DNA of 64,000 bases from Ornithinicoccus sp045032955 (GTDB lineage: Bacteria; Actinomycetota; Actinomycetes; Actinomycetales; Dermatophilaceae). The translations under genes and the position numbers were made by a program. The DNA is taken from positions 186,001-250,000 of the forward strand of contig NZ_JBJFZU010000004.1 in assembly GCF_045032955.1 (NCBI RefSeq), written 5' to 3'. Of the stretch, positions 16,108-24,454 are shown piece by piece. The stretch's first letter is position 1, and each line of letters starts with the position of its first letter. The notes beneath the pieces are model-generated. The model was not told where the DNA came from, did no database searches, and saw only the letters and a program-made list of their open reading frames with translations.

Positions 16108-17823
16108 TCATGCGTAGAAGTCGGTGGCGGAGACCGTGACCTTGGCCACGACCCCGGTGCGGATGAGGAAGTCGCCGAAGCCCTCGCCGTCCTCGCGGCC
16201 GGCGACCCAGGCGCCGATGAGGTGGTCCAGCTCCTCGAGGATCACCTCGGGGCTGACGTTCTCCCGGTAGAGCTTCGGCACCCGGGTGCCGATGCGGTCC
16301 CCGCCGAGGTGGAGGTTGTACTTCCCGGGGCCCTTGCCGACGAGCCCGACCTCGGCGAGCATCGCGCGCGAGCAGCCGTTGGGGCAGCCGGCGACCCGGA
16401 GCACGATGTGCTCGTCCGGAATCCCGTGCTTGACGAGCAGCTGCTCGACCTGGGCCACGAAGCCGGGCAGGAAGCGCTCGGACTCGGCCATCGCCAGCGG
16501 GCAGGTGGGGAAGGACACGCAGGCCATGGAGTTGCGCAGCTGCGAGGTCGTGGCCTCGTCGATGAGGCCGTGCTCGCGGGCGATCTTTTCGATCGTGCGC
16601 TTCTGCGCGGCCGGCACCGCCGCGACGACGAGGTTCTGGTTGGCGGTCAGCCGGAAGTGGCCCCGGTGGACCTCGGCGATCTTGCGCAGCCCGGTCTTGA
16701 TCGGCCTGTCCTCCTCGTCGCGGATGCGCCCGTTGAGGATGAACAGGGTGAGGTGCCAGGTGCCGTCCTGCCCCTTGACCCAGCCGAACCGGTCGCCCCT
16801 CGAGGTGAAGGCGTAGGGACGGGAGGGCTCGAAGGTCGCGCCCGCGCGACGCTCGACCTCGGCCTTGAAGACGTCGGAGCCGACCCGGTCCAGGGTGTAC
16901 TTCGTCTTGGCGTTCTTGCGGTTGACCCGGTTGCCCCAGTCGCGCTGCACGGTGACGACGTGCTCGGCCACGGCCAGGGTGTCCTCCAGCGGGATGAACC
17001 CGAAGTCGTCCGCCGTCCGGGGGTAGGTGCTGGTGTCGCCGTGGGTCATCGCGAGCCCGCCGCCGACGAGGACGTTCCAGCCCACGAGCTCGCCGTCCTC
17101 GACGATCCCCACGAAGTTGAGGTCGTTGGCGTTGACGTCGACCTCGTTGTCGGGCGGCAGGGACACCGTCGTCTTGAACTTGCGCGGCAGGTAGGTCTCG
17201 CCCAGCACCGGCTCCTGGGTGGTGCGGGCCAGCTCGTGGTCGAGGAAGATCTCCACGTAGGCCTTGGTCCGCGGCAGCAGGTGCTCGGAGATCCGGGTGG
17301 ACCACTCGTGGACCTCGGCGTGCAGCTGCGACTCCAGCGGGTTGCTGGAGCAGAGCACGTTGCGGTTGACGTCGCCGGCGGTGGCGATGGAGTCGATCCC
17401 GACGGCGTTGATCGCCTGGTGGGTGTCCTTGATGTCCGGCTTGAACACCCCGTGGAACTGGAAGGTCTGGCGGGTCGTCAGCCGGACCGAGCCGTAGAGC
17501 GTGTGCTTCTCGGCCCAGTCCTCGACGGCCAGCCACTGCTCGGGGGTCATCACCCCGCCGGGCACGCGGGCCCGGACCATGACGTTGATGAGCGGCTCGA
17601 GCTTCTGCTGGGCGCGCTCGGCGCGGATGTCCCGGTCGTCCTGCTGGTACATCCCGTGGAAGCGGATCAGCTGGAAGTTGTCCGGGCCGAAGCCGCCGGT
17701 GATCTGGTCCTGCAGGTCCTCGGCGATCGTCCCGCGCAGGTAGTTGCTCTCCCGCTTCAGGCGCTCGTTGTCGGACAGCTGACCGTCGACGATCAGCGGG
17801 CCGTCCTGCTGGCTCTGGGGCAT
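16108..17823 (-). CDS. cysI: Sulfite reductase [NADPH] hemoprotein beta-component
   Basis: Six-electron reduction of sulfite to sulfide at a siroheme-[4Fe-4S] centre. 571 residues from ATG 17823, essentially the E. coli CysI length (570). The cluster and siroheme ligands are ACVSFPTCPLAM (C-x5-C) and VAGCPNGCSRAM (C-x3-C). Siroheme-binding arginines occur in VRLTTRQTFQFHG. The partner is the CysJ flavoprotein of the same operon, so electrons come from NADPH rather than ferredoxin as in many actinobacterial sulfite reductases. First gene of the operon. Confidence 0.92.
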   Translation of the reverse strand: MPQSQQDGPLIVDGQLSDNERLKRESNYLRGTIAEDLQDQITGGFGPDNFQLIRFHGMYQQDDRDIRAERAQQKLEPLINVMVRARVPGGVMTPEQWLAVEDWAEKHTLYGSVRLTTRQTFQFHGVFKPDIKDTHQAINAVGIDSIATAGDVNRNVLCSSNPLESQLHAEVHEWSTRISEHLLPRTKAYVEIFLDHELARTTQEPVLGETYLPRKFKTTVSLPPDNEVDVNANDLNFVGIVEDGELVGWNVLVGGGLAMTHGDTSTYPRTADDFGFIPLEDTLAVAEHVVTVQRDWGNRVNRKNAKTKYTLDRVGSDVFKAEVERRAGATFEPSRPYAFTSRGDRFGWVKGQDGTWHLTLFILNGRIRDEEDRPIKTGLRKIAEVHRGHFRLTANQNLVVAAVPAAQKRTIEKIAREHGLIDEATTSQLRNSMACVSFPTCPLAMAESERFLPGFVAQVEQLLVKHGIPDEHIVLRVAGCPNGCSRAMLAEVGLVGKGPGKYNLHLGGDRIGTRVPKLYRENVSPEVILEELDHLIGAWVAGREDGEGFGDFLIRTGVVAKVTVSATDFYA

Positions 17824-17997
17824 GGCGTGCGTGACTTTCGCTCGGGTCGTGGTGGTCGTCGCGGCGGGCACCGTGGTGCTGACGTGCCTGCGCCAGGGTA
17901 AGCGATCATTATGGTTTCCCCTATTCCACGGCATGGGTATGACATAGGCCACACTGCGTCCCACGGCGTCCCGGGCGCACCCGCCCGCCGGGCCCTG
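17824..17997 (-). promoter_or_regulatory. Control region upstream of cysI
   Basis: 174 bp between the cysI start and the nadE stop. On the minus strand, CATAAT at 17913-17908 is a plausible -10 in a locally AT-rich stretch (ATAATGATC). No convincing -35 is seen 17 bp upstream. An activator such as a Cys regulator may be needed, but no operator is recognised. Confidence 0.35.
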
Positions 17998-20166
17998 TCA
18001 GGGGACGTTGGCCTCCAGCTCGGCCAGCCAGACCCGGGCGTTCGCGTCCGAGGGGGCACGCCAGTCACCGCGCGGGGACAGCGCACCGCCGGAGGAGACC
18101 TTGGGCCCGTTCGGCAGCGCCGACCTCTTGAACTGCGAGAAGGCGAAGAAGCGCTGCAGGAACAGCTCCAGCCACCGGCGGATGGTGGCCAGGTCGTAGG
18201 CGTTGCGCCCTTCTTCCGGGAAGCCGGGGGGCCAGGGGCCCCGGTCCGCGTCGTGCCACGCGTGCCAGGCCAGGAACGCGACCCGGCTGGGCGGCATACC
18301 GAACCGGATCACGTGGTGCAGGGTAAAGTCCTGGAGCTCGTAGGGCCCGATCTTGTCCTGGGTGGACTGCACCTGCCCGTCTTCCCCCGCCGGGACCAGC
18401 TCGGGGGTGATCTCGGTGTCCAGGATGGAGGTCAGCACCCGGCCGGCGCGCCCGTCGAAGAGGCCCTCGCCGACGACCCAGCGGATGACGTGCTGGATCA
18501 GCGTCTTGGCCAGCCCGGAGTTCACCGTGTAGTGCGACATCTGGTCGCCGACCCCGTAGGTGCACCAGCCCAGCGCCAGCTCGGACAGGTCACCGGTGCC
18601 GAGCACGATGCCGCCGCGCTGGTTCGCCGCGCGGAAGAGGAAGTCGGTGCGCAGGCCGGCCTGGACGTTCTCGAAGGTGACGTCGTAGAGCGGCTCACCG
18701 TCGGCGAACGGGTGGTCCAGGTCGTGCAGCATCTGCCGGGCCATCGGCGTGATGTCCACCTCCTGGAAGGTGACGCCCAGCGAGGCGGCCAGCTCGACGG
18801 CGTTGCCCTTGGTGTGGTCGCTGGTCGCGAACCCGGGCAGGGTGAAGGCCAGGATGTCGGTGCGCGGCCGCCCCGCCCGGTCCATCGCGCGGGCCGCCAC
18901 CAGCAGCGCGTGCGTCGAGTCGAGCCCGCCGGAGATGCCGATGACGACCTTCGGGTCACCGATCTGCGCGAGCCGCTGGTTGAGGGCGCTCACCTGGATG
19001 CTGAAGGTCTCGTAGCAGTCCTGGGCCAGCAGCTCGGGGTCGTCCGGGACGAACGGGAACCGGTCGACCACCCGGCGCAGGCCGATGTCGGTGCGCGGCG
19101 GGTCCAGGGTCAGCTCGACGGTGCGGAACCTGCCCACCCGGTCGGCCAGCGCCAGCGCGTTGTCGTCGAAGGAGCCCTGCCGGGCCCGGTCCGCCCGGAT
19201 CCGCATCAGGTCCACGTCGGCGACCGCCCGGTGCGCCCCCTGGGCGAAACGCTCCGACTCCACCAGCAGCCGACCCAGCTCGTGGATCATCGTCTGCCCG
19301 TCCCAGGACAGGTCGGTCGAGGACTCCCCCTCCCCCGCGGCCGCGTAGGCGTAGGCGCACAACATCCGCGAGCTCGCCCCGGCGCACAGCGCGTGCCGCT
19401 CCGCCGACCGGCCCACCGTGATCGGGCTGCCGGAGAGGTTGGCCACCAGGGTGGCACCGGCCAGCGTCGCCTCGGCCGAGGGCGGCACCGGCACCCACAG
19501 GTCCTCGCAGACCTCGACGTGCAGCACCAGCCCCGGGACGTCGGTAACCCGGAAGAGGAGGTCGGGGCCGAACGGGACGTCCACCACGTCGTTCCGCTGC
19601 TCCATCCCCCCCACCTCCCCCACCGAGCGTCGCGAATGGTTGCCCTCAGCCCCACCGGGCGTCGCGAATGGTTGCCCCTGGCCCGACCGGGCGTCGCCCG
19701 TGGTTGCCTCGGGCCGCCGGAGCCGGATCGTCTGGCCGTCGGTGCCGACCCCCGGCGCGAAGTGCCTCTTCTCGTAGAACTCGCGGTAGTTGGGCAGGTA
19801 TGACTTCGGCGCGACCCCGAGGATCTCGCCCCGGTGCACCACCACCGCGCAGTTGTAGACACGGTTGCGGTGGCGCAGCGGCGCACCGACCACGATGAGC
19901 GGGCTGAGCTCCGCGCTGGCCGTGGCCAGGTCCCACAGCGCCTGCTCGGTGGCGTCGAGGACGGCGTCCTGCAGGAGCAGGTCGTCCAGGGCATACCCGG
20001 TGATCCCCAGCTCGGGGAAGATCGCGACCGCGACGCCCTCGCCGTCGCACTCGCGCACCTGGTCCAGGGTGCGGGCGAGGTTGGTGGCCGGGTCGGCGAT
20101 CGCCACCGGGAGGGTGCAGGTGGCGACGCGGGCGAACCCCTGGTCGTAGGCGCTGAAGAAGTCCAC
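17998..20166 (-). CDS. nadE: Glutamine-dependent NAD+ synthase with repeat-derived insertion
   Basis: Makes NAD from deamido-NAD, ATP and glutamine. 722 residues: an N-terminal nitrilase-fold glutaminase and a C-terminal synthetase with the P-loop GISGGLDSTHA. The glutaminase triad is Glu52 (FPELGITGY), Lys121 (APKSYLPNY) and Cys220 (VEVCEDLW). The M. tuberculosis enzyme (679 residues) has Glu52, Lys121 and Cys176, so 44 extra residues lie between Lys and Cys. They map to residues about 152-195 and are largely encoded by three 32-bp repeat units (19621-19716). The frame stays open and both halves look intact, so the enzyme is probably active with a surface loop. GTG start at 20166. Confidence 0.93.
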   Translation of the reverse strand: MDFFSAYDQGFARVATCTLPVAIADPATNLARTLDQVRECDGEGVAVAIFPELGITGYALDDLLLQDAVLDATEQALWDLATASAELSPLIVVGAPLRHRNRVYNCAVVVHRGEILGVAPKSYLPNYREFYEKRHFAPGVGTDGQTIRLRRPEATTGDARSGQGQPFATPGGAEGNHSRRSVGEVGGMEQRNDVVDVPFGPDLLFRVTDVPGLVLHVEVCEDLWVPVPPSAEATLAGATLVANLSGSPITVGRSAERHALCAGASSRMLCAYAYAAAGEGESSTDLSWDGQTMIHELGRLLVESERFAQGAHRAVADVDLMRIRADRARQGSFDDNALALADRVGRFRTVELTLDPPRTDIGLRRVVDRFPFVPDDPELLAQDCYETFSIQVSALNQRLAQIGDPKVVIGISGGLDSTHALLVAARAMDRAGRPRTDILAFTLPGFATSDHTKGNAVELAASLGVTFQEVDITPMARQMLHDLDHPFADGEPLYDVTFENVQAGLRTDFLFRAANQRGGIVLGTGDLSELALGWCTYGVGDQMSHYTVNSGLAKTLIQHVIRWVVGEGLFDGRAGRVLTSILDTEITPELVPAGEDGQVQSTQDKIGPYELQDFTLHHVIRFGMPPSRVAFLAWHAWHDADRGPWPPGFPEEGRNAYDLATIRRWLELFLQRFFAFSQFKRSALPNGPKVSSGGALSPRGDWRAPSDANARVWLAELEANVP
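19621..19716. repeat. 32-bp tandem repeat array inside nadE, locus 3
   Basis: Three units with exact 32-bp spacing (shared GCGTCGC at 19627, 19659 and 19691). Each reads roughly CCACCGGGCGTCGCGAATGG followed by TTGCC. Three units make 96 bp, which keeps the reading frame of nadE. In protein they give the low-complexity segment containing TTGDARSGQGQPFATPGG and NHSRRSVGE, absent from the family. Confidence 0.9.
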
Positions 20167-20186
20167 GGGGCCAGTGTGTCAGGAGG

Positions 20187-20275
20187 CCACCATCGGCGAC
20201 GCTCGGTCGAGGTGAGGGCAACCATTCGCGACGTCCGGTGGGACTGAGAGCAACCACGGGCGGCGCTCGATGGGA
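20187..20275. repeat. 32-bp tandem repeat array upstream of nadE, locus 4
   Basis: Three units of 32 bp (GCGACG at 20196, 20228 and a GCGGCG variant at 20260), each with ACCATCGGCGACGCTCGGTC-like sequence. The array starts about 20 nt upstream of the nadE GTG and runs to the promoter of the riboswitch-nrd operon. Same unit as the array inside nadE, in opposite orientation relative to that gene. Confidence 0.88.
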
Positions 20276-20276
20276 T

Positions 20277-20325
20277 CTACTAGATGTGGGGTTACATCCG
20301 TGTCATTCGCATGTATATAGTGGGT
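20277..20325 (+). promoter_or_regulatory. nrdAB promoter with possible NrdR boxes
   Basis: TTACAT (20292-20297) and TATAGT (20316-20321) with an 18-bp spacer form a good sigma-70-type promoter. ATCTACTAGAT (20275-20285) is palindromic, and TATATAGTG (20314-20322) matches one half of the NrdR-box consensus; their centres are about three helical turns apart. NrdR repression is inferred, the boxes being imperfect. The promoter call is firmer than the operator call. Confidence 0.5.
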
Positions 20326-20329
20326 CACG

Positions 20330-20535
20330 CAGCTGGTTCGGCCGGTGCGACCCTCGGGTCGTGGTGGTCGTCGTAAGAGGGAACCCGGTGAGAACCCGGG
20401 ACTGCCCCGCAGCGGTGAACGGGAACGACCGTCGCACCACGGCACTGCACCCCCGGGTGTGGGAAGCCGCGACCAGTAGGAAGCCGGGAGGGATCTCGGC
20501 CGGCCCGTGAGTCCGAAGACCTGCCAGTGCACGGG
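20330..20535 (+). promoter_or_regulatory. Cobalamin (B12) riboswitch upstream of nrdA
   Basis: The leader has the core of the cobalamin aptamer: GAGGGAACCCGGTGAGAA, GACTGCCCCGCAGCGGT (B12 box region), GGAAGCCG, and the closing AGTCCGAAGACCTGCC. Order and spacing fit Rfam Cobalamin elements. The expression platform is the next 135 bp up to the AGGGGTGAG ribosome-binding site, with CTCCCCCC (around 20607-20614) as a possible anti-SD. In Streptomyces coelicolor a B12 riboswitch represses the nrdAB operon when a B12-dependent class II reductase can serve; the same logic is inferred here. Confidence 0.93.
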
Positions 20536-20671
20536 TGTCCAGAAGGCATCCGTGGCTCGTGACCTCGTGGGAAGGTCTGGGGCCCGGCGACGGCATACCC
20601 GCCACGCTCCCCCCGTCAGTCCCCTGGTCCCGAGCTGCGACGAGCAGTTCGAGTTCACGAGGGGTGAGCCG

Positions 20672-23356
20672 ATGGTCAGCACCACTGTCATCAAGCGCGA
20701 CGGGAGCCGCGCGGACTACGACGGCGCGGAGATCGCGCGGTCGATCGAGAGCGCGGCCCGGGGGTTGGACGACGCCGTCCTGCGCAGCACCCAGCTGCAG
20801 TCCGAGCTGGAGATCACCCTCTTCGACGGCATCACCAGCGAGCAGCTGGACCAGTCCGTGATCCAGGTCGCGCTGCAGAACGTCAAGGACGACCCGGCCT
20901 ACGACATGATCGCGGCCCGGCTGCTCGTCAAGACCATGTACAAGGCGGTCTTCGGGGACACCCGCGACCTGCTCGGCGAGGACGACCCTGAGGTCATCCG
21001 GGCCAAGCACCGCCAGTACTTCCCCGGCTTCGTGCACCGCGGCGTCCGCTCCGGGCTGCTCGACCCGCGGCTGGCCGAGCTCTTCGACCTCGACGCCCTC
21101 GCCACCGCGCTGGACCCCGCCCGGGACGACCTGCTGCGGTACATCGGCGCCCAGACCCTGCGCACCCGGTATGCCCTCAACGACGCCGACCCGGCGCGCA
21201 CCGTCCTGGAGACGCCGCAGTTCTTCTGGATGCGCGTCGCCATGGGCCTCTCGCTCACCGAGGCGGACCCGACCGCGGCGGCGCTCGCGTTCTACGACGC
21301 GATGTCCCGGCTGGAGTACCTGGCGGCCGGCTCGACCCTGGTCAACGCCGGCACCGCCTACAGCCAGCTCTCCAACTGCTTCGTGATGCAGATGGAGGAC
21401 GACATCGAGCACATCGGCAAGAGCGTGCGCGACGTCATGTGGTTGACCAAGGGCACCGGCGGCATCGGCATGTCGGTCAGCAAGCTGCGCAGCGAGGGCA
21501 GCCCGATCCGGTCCAACAACACCACCTCGACCGGTCCGATCCCGTTCATGCACACCATCGACTCCACGCTGCGGGCGATCAGCCGGGGCGGCAAGAAGTT
21601 CGGTGCGCTGTGCTTCTACATGGAGAACTGGCACCTCGACTTCGCCCAGTTCCTGGACCTGCGGCAGAACTCCGGCGACCCCTACCGCCGCACCCGCACC
21701 GCCAACACCGCGGTCTGGATCAGCGACGAGTTCATGAAGCGCGTGCAGGCCGACGATGAGTGGTACCTCTTCGACCCGCTCACCACCCCCGACCTGGTCG
21801 AGCTGACCGGCGCCGCCTTCTCCGCCCGGTATGCCCACTACGTCACCGAGGCACGGGCCGGTCGGCTGCGGCACAAGAAGGTGCGCGCCCGCGAGCAGTG
21901 GCGGGCCATCCTCATCTCCCTGCAGACCACCAGCCACCCGTGGCTGACCTGGAAGGACTCGGTGAACACCCGGGCGCTGAACCACAACACCGGGACCATC
22001 CACTCCTCCAACCTGTGCACCGAGATCACCCTGCCGCAGGACCGGGACAACGTCTCCGTCTGCAACCTGGCCTCGATCAACCTCTCCCGGCACGTGCACG
22101 GGCGGCACAGCACCGGTGAGGTCACCATCGACTGGGACCGGCTGGCCCACTCGGCCCGCCTCGCGGTCCGCCAGCTGGACAACCTGATCGACATCACCAT
22201 CAGCTCGGTGCCGGAGTCGGAGCGTTCCAACGAGCTCAACCGGGCCCTGGGTCTCGGTGTCATGGGCTTCACCGACGTGGTGGAGCGGTTCGGCCTGTCC
22301 TACGAGTCGAGCGAGGCCTACGACCTCATCGACTCCCTGGTCGAGTTCGTCTCGTGGCACGCGATCGACGCCAGCGCGGACCTGGCCCGCGAGCGTGGGG
22401 CCTACCCGAACTTCGCCGGCTCGCGGTGGAGCGAAGGGATGGTCCCGGTCGACTCGCTGGACCTGCTGGAGGCCGACCGCGGGCTCACCGTGGAGGTGGA
22501 CCGGCGCAGCGAGATGGACTGGGACGTGCTGCGGGAGAAGGTGGCCGGTGGCATCCGCAACTCCACCCTGATGGCCATCGCCCCCACCGCCTCCATCGGC
22601 CTGGTGGCCGGCACCACCCCGGGCCTGGACCCGCAGTTCAGCCAGATCTTCAGCCGCGCCACCAGCGCCGGCAAGTTCCTCGAGGTGAACCGCAACCTGG
22701 TCGCCGACCTGGCCGAGCGCGGCCTCTGGGAGGACCTGCGCGAGGACCTGCTGCGCCACCAGGGCGACCTGTCCAAGGTCGAGGGTGCCCCCGCGGACCT
22801 GCAGGAGATCTACCGGACCAGCTTCCAGCTCTCCCCGTACGCCTTCCTGCACGTGGCGGCCCGGGCGCAGAAGTGGATCGACCAGGCCATCAGCCGCAAC
22901 ATCTACCTGGCCAGCCGGGACGTCGGTGGGATGCAGGAGTTGTACTCCGCGGCCTGGCGGATGGGCGTGAAGACGACCTACTACCTGCACATGATGCCCC
23001 GGCACACCGCCGAGCAGTCGACGGTCAAGGTCAACAAGGCGGCCCAGCCCGCGTCCTCCTCCACTGCCGCGTCCTCCGGCGGGTCCTCCGTCGGCTCCGG
23101 CTCGTCGGGACCGCGACGCGGGTTCGGCGCGGTAGCCGGATCTCAGGCTGCGACGAGCCCGACGAGCCCGACGAGCGCACCGGTGCGACGCGGGTTCGGC
23201 GCGGCGACCGCGACCGCCGCCCCCACGCATACCCCGGAGCGGATCGCCCCCGAGCCCCCGCCGCAGGCCGAGGAGCTCCCCCTGGTGGACGAGGTCGACG
23301 GGCAGGCGTGCCCGATCGACCCGATGGAGCGCCTGCAGTGCGACTCCTGCCAGTGA
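20672..23356 (+). CDS. nrdA: Ribonucleoside-diphosphate reductase class I, alpha subunit
   Basis: Reduces ribonucleoside diphosphates to deoxy forms with NrdB. 894 residues from ATG 20672 (RBS AGGGGTGAG). The N-terminal ATP-cone (about 1-95, VIKRDGSRADYDGAEI) allows dATP inhibition. The active-site loop SSNLCTEI has the Asn-x-Cys-x-Glu thiyl-radical triad, with redox cysteines in SQLSNCFV and VSVCNLASI. The C-terminal swinging tail ends QCDSCQ (C-x2-C). Between the barrel and this tail is an unusually long low-complexity linker with PRRGFGAV and VRRGFGAA duplicated. Controlled by the B12 riboswitch; 36 nt upstream of nrdB. Confidence 0.95.
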   Translation: MVSTTVIKRDGSRADYDGAEIARSIESAARGLDDAVLRSTQLQSELEITLFDGITSEQLDQSVIQVALQNVKDDPAYDMIAARLLVKTMYKAVFGDTRDLLGEDDPEVIRAKHRQYFPGFVHRGVRSGLLDPRLAELFDLDALATALDPARDDLLRYIGAQTLRTRYALNDADPARTVLETPQFFWMRVAMGLSLTEADPTAAALAFYDAMSRLEYLAAGSTLVNAGTAYSQLSNCFVMQMEDDIEHIGKSVRDVMWLTKGTGGIGMSVSKLRSEGSPIRSNNTTSTGPIPFMHTIDSTLRAISRGGKKFGALCFYMENWHLDFAQFLDLRQNSGDPYRRTRTANTAVWISDEFMKRVQADDEWYLFDPLTTPDLVELTGAAFSARYAHYVTEARAGRLRHKKVRAREQWRAILISLQTTSHPWLTWKDSVNTRALNHNTGTIHSSNLCTEITLPQDRDNVSVCNLASINLSRHVHGRHSTGEVTIDWDRLAHSARLAVRQLDNLIDITISSVPESERSNELNRALGLGVMGFTDVVERFGLSYESSEAYDLIDSLVEFVSWHAIDASADLARERGAYPNFAGSRWSEGMVPVDSLDLLEADRGLTVEVDRRSEMDWDVLREKVAGGIRNSTLMAIAPTASIGLVAGTTPGLDPQFSQIFSRATSAGKFLEVNRNLVADLAERGLWEDLREDLLRHQGDLSKVEGAPADLQEIYRTSFQLSPYAFLHVAARAQKWIDQAISRNIYLASRDVGGMQELYSAAWRMGVKTTYYLHMMPRHTAEQSTVKVNKAAQPASSSTAASSGGSSVGSGSSGPRRGFGAVAGSQAATSPTSPTSAPVRRGFGAATATAAPTHTPERIAPEPPPQAEELPLVDEVDGQACPIDPMERLQCDSCQ

Positions 23357-23392
23357 CCACCCCCTTCCCGACCGTCTGAGAGAAGTACACCG

Positions 23393-24445
23393 ATGACCAC
23401 CGACACACCCGTCAGCACCAGCAACACCGGGACCGCGACCGAGAGCACGACCACGACGACGACCGGGATCCTCGGGACCGGCATCCGGGAGGGTCTGCTG
23501 CTCAAGCCCGTCACCTACCCCTGGGCGATGGAGCTCTACGACCAGGCGGTGGCCAACACCTGGTTCCCGAACGAGGTGCAGCTGGGTGAGGACCTGGCCG
23601 ACTTCGAGCGGATGAGCGACGACGAGCGGCACGCACTGACCTTCCTGATGAGCTACTTCAACCCCAACGAGCTGCTCGTCAACAAGGCGCTCGCGTTCGG
23701 CGTCTACCCCTATGTGAACGCCGCCGAGTGCCACCTCTACCTGGCGAAGCAGATGTGGGAGGAGGCCAACCACTGCATGAGCTTCGAGTACGTGCTGGAG
23801 ACCTTCCCCATCGACCGGGAGAAGGCCTACAACAGCCACGTCGAGGTGCCGTCGATGGCGGCCAAGGAGGAGTTCGAGGTCGCCTTCATCCGGCGGATGA
23901 CCGAGCAGACGCTGGACATCAGCACGACCGAGGGCAAGCAGGACTTCGTCCGGAACCTGGTCGCCTACAACGTCATCCTGGAGGGGATCTGGTTCTACTC
24001 CGGCTTCATGGTCGCGCTGAGCTTCCGGCAGCGGAACCTGCTGCGCAACTTCGGCTCGCTGATCGACTGGATCGTCCGGGACGAGAGCCTGCACCTGAAG
24101 TTCGGGATCAACCTCATCCTCACCGTGCTCGAGGAGAACCCGGACGTCGCGACGCCGGAGTTCGCCGCCGAGATCCGGCAGATGGTGCTGGACGCCGTCG
24201 AGATGGAGGAGGCCTACAACCGGGACATGCTCCCGAACGGCATCCTCGGCCTGAACGCGGACTACATCAACACCTACGTCCGCTACCTGGCCGACCGCCG
24301 GTTGGAGGAGCTGGGCTTCGAGCCGGAGTACGGCGTGGCTAACCCGGCGAAGTGGATGGCGGCCGCGAACGACACGCTGCAGCTGGTGAACTTCTTCGAG
24401 TCGATCAACACCTCCTACGAGGTCAACGCCCGCGCCGACTCCTGA
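23393..24445 (+). CDS. nrdB: Ribonucleotide reductase class I beta subunit with class Ic-type active site
   Basis: 350 residues; holds the dinuclear metal cofactor that generates the radical for NrdA. Predicted metal ligands are Glu93, Glu124, His127, Glu197, Glu231 and His234. The position of the radical tyrosine (four after the first His) is Phe131, in EEANHCMSFEY. Chlamydia trachomatis class Ic NrdB has Glu89, Glu120, His123, Phe127, Glu193, Glu227 and His230: every residue here is offset by exactly four. A Mn/Fe cofactor without a tyrosyl radical is therefore inferred. The Thr-rich N-terminal 25 residues look disordered. Confidence 0.93.
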   Translation: MTTDTPVSTSNTGTATESTTTTTTGILGTGIREGLLLKPVTYPWAMELYDQAVANTWFPNEVQLGEDLADFERMSDDERHALTFLMSYFNPNELLVNKALAFGVYPYVNAAECHLYLAKQMWEEANHCMSFEYVLETFPIDREKAYNSHVEVPSMAAKEEFEVAFIRRMTEQTLDISTTEGKQDFVRNLVAYNVILEGIWFYSGFMVALSFRQRNLLRNFGSLIDWIVRDESLHLKFGINLILTVLEENPDVATPEFAAEIRQMVLDAVEMEEAYNRDMLPNGILGLNADYINTYVRYLADRRLEELGFEPEYGVANPAKWMAAANDTLQLVNFFESINTSYEVNARADS

Positions 24446-24454
24446 GGGCCGCCG

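Noticed and set aside
19621..20275. CRISPR array suggested by 32-bp repeats near nadE
   Set aside because: Units abut directly with no unique spacers, only two to four copies per locus, and no cas genes.
20303..24094. Very long open frame (1263 codons) antisense to nrdAB
   Set aside because: High-GC shadow frame; the sense strand encodes NrdA and NrdB with full motif sets.
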